Origin: Desulfurococcaceae archaeon
Lineage (GTDB): Archaea > Thermoproteota > Thermoprotei_A > Sulfolobales > Desulfurococcaceae
DNA: 64,000 bases
Direction: 5' to 3'
NCBI GenBank assembly: GCA_020833225.1
Contig: JAJHQS010000002.1
Span: 1-64,000 of the forward strand
Part shown: positions 61,384 through 64,000 of the stretch, in pieces
How the letters are laid out: each line of letters opens with the position of its first letter
Position numbering within the stretch: the stretch's first letter is position 1
Position numbers and translations under genes: made by a program
The notes under the pieces: model-generated
Told to the model about the DNA's origin: nothing
The model's database searches: none
Seen by the model: the letters and a program-made list of their open reading frames with translations, nothing else

Positions 61384-62790
61384 TTGAATACATCACATCC
61401 CTGGATACCTAGCTCTACACCTGAGCAAGTAGAGAAAATGTTAAAGATTATTGGTGTTAAAAGTATTGAAGAACTATTTACTGATATTCCTCGAGAAGTG
61501 TTATTGACGCGTGAGATATGGGAGAGTCTTGAAATAGGGTTTAAGAGGCCTCTCTCTGAAATTGAGGCTAAGAGGGTTATTGAGGAGAAGTTTTCAAGGA
61601 ATACTAAGCTAAAAACACCCCCATTTCTAGGTGGTGGTGTTTATCCTCACTATGTGCCATCACTAGTTAAATACATTGTTTCTAGAGGAGAGTTTCTCAC
61701 AGCTTATACACCTTATCAAGCAGAGATCTCGCAGGGATTAATGCAAGCTCTCTTCGAATATCAAAGCTTAATAGCAGAGCTTCTCGACATGGATGTGGTT
61801 AATGCCTCAATGTATGATTGGGGTTCAGCGGCAGCTGAAGCTGTCTTAATGGCTCTTAGAGTTAATAAGAACAGGGGTAAAGTTATATTACCAGCTAATA
61901 TGAACCCATTTCACAAGAAAGTAATTGAGACATATACGTGGCCTCACAATATTAAATTAGAAATAGTGCCTTATGATAAAATACGTGGTACTATAGATAT
62001 TGAGAGAGTAAAAGAGCTAGTAGACTCTAATACAGCGGCTGTATATGTACAATATCCAAATTTCTTCGGGATTATTGAACCTGAAGTAAGAGCTATCGGT
62101 GAATTAACACATGAAAAAGGATCTCTCTTTATCACTGGCGTTTACCCTATAGCACTTGGATTACTAAAACCACCTGGTGAACTTGGTGCTGATATTGCTG
62201 TTGGTGAGGGTCAGCCATTAGGACTTGGATTAAACTATGGTGGACCATATCTAGGAGTCTTTGCTACGAGGTATGATATGAATCTTATAAGACAAATGCC
62301 TGGTAGAATTATAGGTTTAGCTGAGAGTGTTAGAAGTGAAAGGTGTTTTGCAATGATCCTTCAAACTAGAGAACAACATATTAGGAGAGCTAGAGCTACT
62401 TCAAATATTTGTACAAATGAGGCTTTAGTAGCTATTGCAGCAGCCATATATCTCTCAATGCTGGGTAAAAATGGTGTTGTGAAGTTAGCTGAGATCAATT
62501 ATTACAATGCACACTACGCGTGGATCAAAATGAAGAAAAATGGGTTAAATGTAGAAGTGTTTAAAGAAGACTTCTTCAACGAGTTTCCTATATCATTTAA
62601 TGAGTTTAAATTAAAATATAGTGTTATACATGAGAAGCTTTTAGAGAAAGGTATTCACGGCGGACTCTACATTGGTAAATACTATCCTGAACTAGGAGAG
62701 ACAGCTCTCTTCGCGTTTACAGAAGTCCACTTGAAGAGCGATATAGATATGCTTATTGAAGCCCTTAGAGAAGTGGTGTTTAAGAGGTGA
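61384..62790 (+). CDS. gcvPA: Glycine dehydrogenase (decarboxylating) subunit 1
   Basis: About 468 residues. HPWIPSSTPEQVEKMLKIIGVKSIEELFTDIP, FLGGGVYPHYVPSLV, TAYTPYQAEISQGLMQALFEYQSLIAELLDMDV and TSNICTNEALVAIAAAIYL are N-half P-protein motifs. Together with GcvPB it forms the heteromeric P protein of archaea. The frame is open to ATG 61333, right next to AAGGAGGT. That SD spacing is zero and the extra 17 residues are not family-like, so I use TTG 61384; uncertain. Confidence 0.92.
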   Translation: MNTSHPWIPSSTPEQVEKMLKIIGVKSIEELFTDIPREVLLTREIWESLEIGFKRPLSEIEAKRVIEEKFSRNTKLKTPPFLGGGVYPHYVPSLVKYIVSRGEFLTAYTPYQAEISQGLMQALFEYQSLIAELLDMDVVNASMYDWGSAAAEAVLMALRVNKNRGKVILPANMNPFHKKVIETYTWPHNIKLEIVPYDKIRGTIDIERVKELVDSNTAAVYVQYPNFFGIIEPEVRAIGELTHEKGSLFITGVYPIALGLLKPPGELGADIAVGEGQPLGLGLNYGGPYLGVFATRYDMNLIRQMPGRIIGLAESVRSERCFAMILQTREQHIRRARATSNICTNEALVAIAAAIYLSMLGKNGVVKLAEINYYNAHYAWIKMKKNGLNVEVFKEDFFNEFPISFNEFKLKYSVIHEKLLEKGIHGGLYIGKYYPELGETALFAFTEVHLKSDIDMLIEALREVVFKR

Positions 62791-62795
62791 TCTAG

Positions 62796-64000
62796 GTGTT
62801 TAAGCAGGCTAAGTGGAGTGAACCATTAGTATTTGAATTAGGAGCTCCTGGAAGAATTGGAGTAGCATTACCAGAGATAGATGAGGAAATTAAGAATCTA
62901 GTTGGCGAGGTTAAAATACCAAGTAGTATTAAGAGAACTACTCCACCACAATTACCAGAACTAAGTGAAGTTGAAGTTGTTAGACACTTTACTAATCTTA
63001 CACAGATGTCTTATGGAGTAGATAATGGCCCAGTACCATTAGGCTCTTGCACGATGAAATATAATCCGAGAATAGCATGGGAGATCGCATTTGACCCCAG
63101 GATAACAGAGCTACATCCACTCCAAGACGAGAAGACTGTTCAGGGACTACTCGAATTAATGTATGAGTTGCAGAGATGGTTAGCTAATATTGTTGGCATG
63201 GATGTGTGTACATTACATCCAGCAGCTGGAGCTCATGGAGAGTTAGCCGGTGTCTTAACTATTAAGAAGTATCATGAGGTTAAAGGTCAATTAGATAAAA
63301 AAACAGAGATAATAATACCCGATAGTGCACATGGTACAAACCCAGCTAGTGCTGCTATGGCTGGTTTTAAAGTTATAGAGGTTCCTACAGGGCTTGATGG
63401 TAATGTAGATATGGAGGCATTAAAGAGTATTGTAGGAGATTCAACGGCAGGACTAATGATCACTAATCCGAGTACTCTAGGGCTCTTCGAGGAACATATA
63501 CTTGAAATAGCAGAATTATTCCACAATTATGATGCATTACTATATTACGATGGTGCTAATTTAAATGGAATTATGGGATATACAAGGCCAGGAGACATGG
63601 GCTTTGACATAGCACATATAAATATACATAAGACTTTTAGCTCGCCACATGGTGGTGGAGGTCCAGGTGCAGGCCCTATTTGCATTAAGGATAGACTAGT
63701 AGATCGAGATCGAAACATCTGGTTAAGAGACTTAATACCAGGCTATGTGGTTGTTTATGATGAGAAAGAGAGGGTTTATAAGCTTAGGGGACTTGGACCT
63801 TATAGCGTAGGATTACTAAAATCCTTCTTTGCTAATACAGTTCCACTAGTGTGGGCTTATGTCTATATATTAATGATGGGGCCTCAAGGTCTTAGAAGAG
63901 TTACTGAGCACGCTGTACTAGTAACTAATTACTTCGCAAAATTAGTGAGTGAAATTAGGGGGTTTGAAATACCCTATGGTAAAAGTAGATTTAGGAAACA
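62796..64000 (+). CDS. gcvPB: Glycine dehydrogenase (decarboxylating) subunit 2, 3' end outside the window
   Basis: The frame is open from the GTG at 62796 to the window end (about 401 codons). GVDNGPVPLGSCTMKYNPRI, LHPAAGAHGELAGVL, IPDSAHGTNPASAAMAGF, YDGANLNGIMG and the PLP lysine motif HINIHKTFSSPHGGGGPGAGP are all intact; here the Lys is conserved, in contrast to the SHMT. Five bases separate it from the gcvPA stop. It carries the catalytic PLP half of the P protein. Confidence 0.96.
   Translation, partial: MFKQAKWSEPLVFELGAPGRIGVALPEIDEEIKNLVGEVKIPSSIKRTTPPQLPELSEVEVVRHFTNLTQMSYGVDNGPVPLGSCTMKYNPRIAWEIAFDPRITELHPLQDEKTVQGLLELMYELQRWLANIVGMDVCTLHPAAGAHGELAGVLTIKKYHEVKGQLDKKTEIIIPDSAHGTNPASAAMAGFKVIEVPTGLDGNVDMEALKSIVGDSTAGLMITNPSTLGLFEEHILEIAELFHNYDALLYYDGANLNGIMGYTRPGDMGFDIAHINIHKTFSSPHGGGGPGAGPICIKDRLVDRDRNIWLRDLIPGYVVVYDEKERVYKLRGLGPYSVGLLKSFFANTVPLVWAYVYILMMGPQGLRRVTEHAVLVTNYFAKLVSEIRGFEIPYGKSRFRK

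Overview
The window looks like the chromosome of a hyperthermophilic crenarchaeon (Thermoproteota, probably Desulfurococcales or a close relative). The evidence is the family content: PolB1-type DNA polymerase, an S6e of about 215 residues, archaeal exosome, Rpo7/Spt4, KEOPS, aIF2-gamma, Taw1, Hjc and a protein disulfide oxidoreductase. Coding sequence is A+T-rich while the tRNAs are very G+C-rich. Many genes use GTG or TTG starts and TTTAAA-type TATA boxes. The species is not identified; the lineage is inferred. No CRISPR array, transposase or integrase was seen.

Layout. 1-6335: C-terminal scrap of an unknown gene, an MDP-1-like HAD phosphatase, a class III aminotransferase, NMN adenylyltransferase with a CinA-type domain protein, an orphan ORF, an HD-domain protein and Taw1. 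6380-15280: small regulators, a protein disulfide oxidoreductase, a bacterial-type arginine decarboxylase (SpeA), a COG1031-like radical SAM protein, a MobA-like nucleotidyltransferase, a PhoU/DUF47 protein, a protein-kinase-like protein and a small phosphodiesterase. 15281-24032: a minus-strand cell-surface block with an ABC importer (ATPase, fused double permease, anchored binding protein), an anchored protein of unknown activity and an anchored metallophosphoesterase. The three exported proteins share Thr-rich stalks, and two stalks share a nearly identical 74-bp DNA repeat. 24054-26115: Hjc and a PIN-ATPase.

26408-37404 is an information-processing block: S6e, aIF2-gamma, PIN protein, Rpo7, Spt4, DUF359 kinase, S24e, S27ae, Kae1, Bud32, RdgB, S15, a degenerate RecJ/Cdc45-like protein, a Pcc1-fold protein, S3Ae and a GlmU-like enzyme. 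38719-47402 is the archaeal exosome-proteasome-RNase P superoperon: L15e, a COG1325 protein, Rpp30, Pop5, proteasome alpha, SBDS, Rrp4, Rrp41, Rrp42, L37Ae, Brix, Pcc1, prefoldin beta, DUF3194. It is interrupted at 41008-41806 by a noncoding island with a C/D sRNA candidate, a G+C-rich structured element and tRNA-Leu. EF-2, an intron-containing tRNA-Asn, aCPSF2, NAC, PolB1 and a slipin/NfeD pair follow. 56678-64000 holds an aminopropyltransferase, DeoC and the glycine cleavage genes H, T, P1 and P2 (the last cut by the window end) with a serine hydroxymethyltransferase.

The main surprises are: the SHMT has Arg where the PLP-binding Lys should be; a bacterial-type SpeA sits in a crenarchaeal background; Pop5 carries an N-terminal membrane helix; three C/D box sRNA candidates were found, two with a perfect 12-nt guide architecture and one with a recognisable 23S target; there is an unclassified structured noncoding island beside tRNA-Leu; and four KEOPS-related genes lie in three neighbourhoods.
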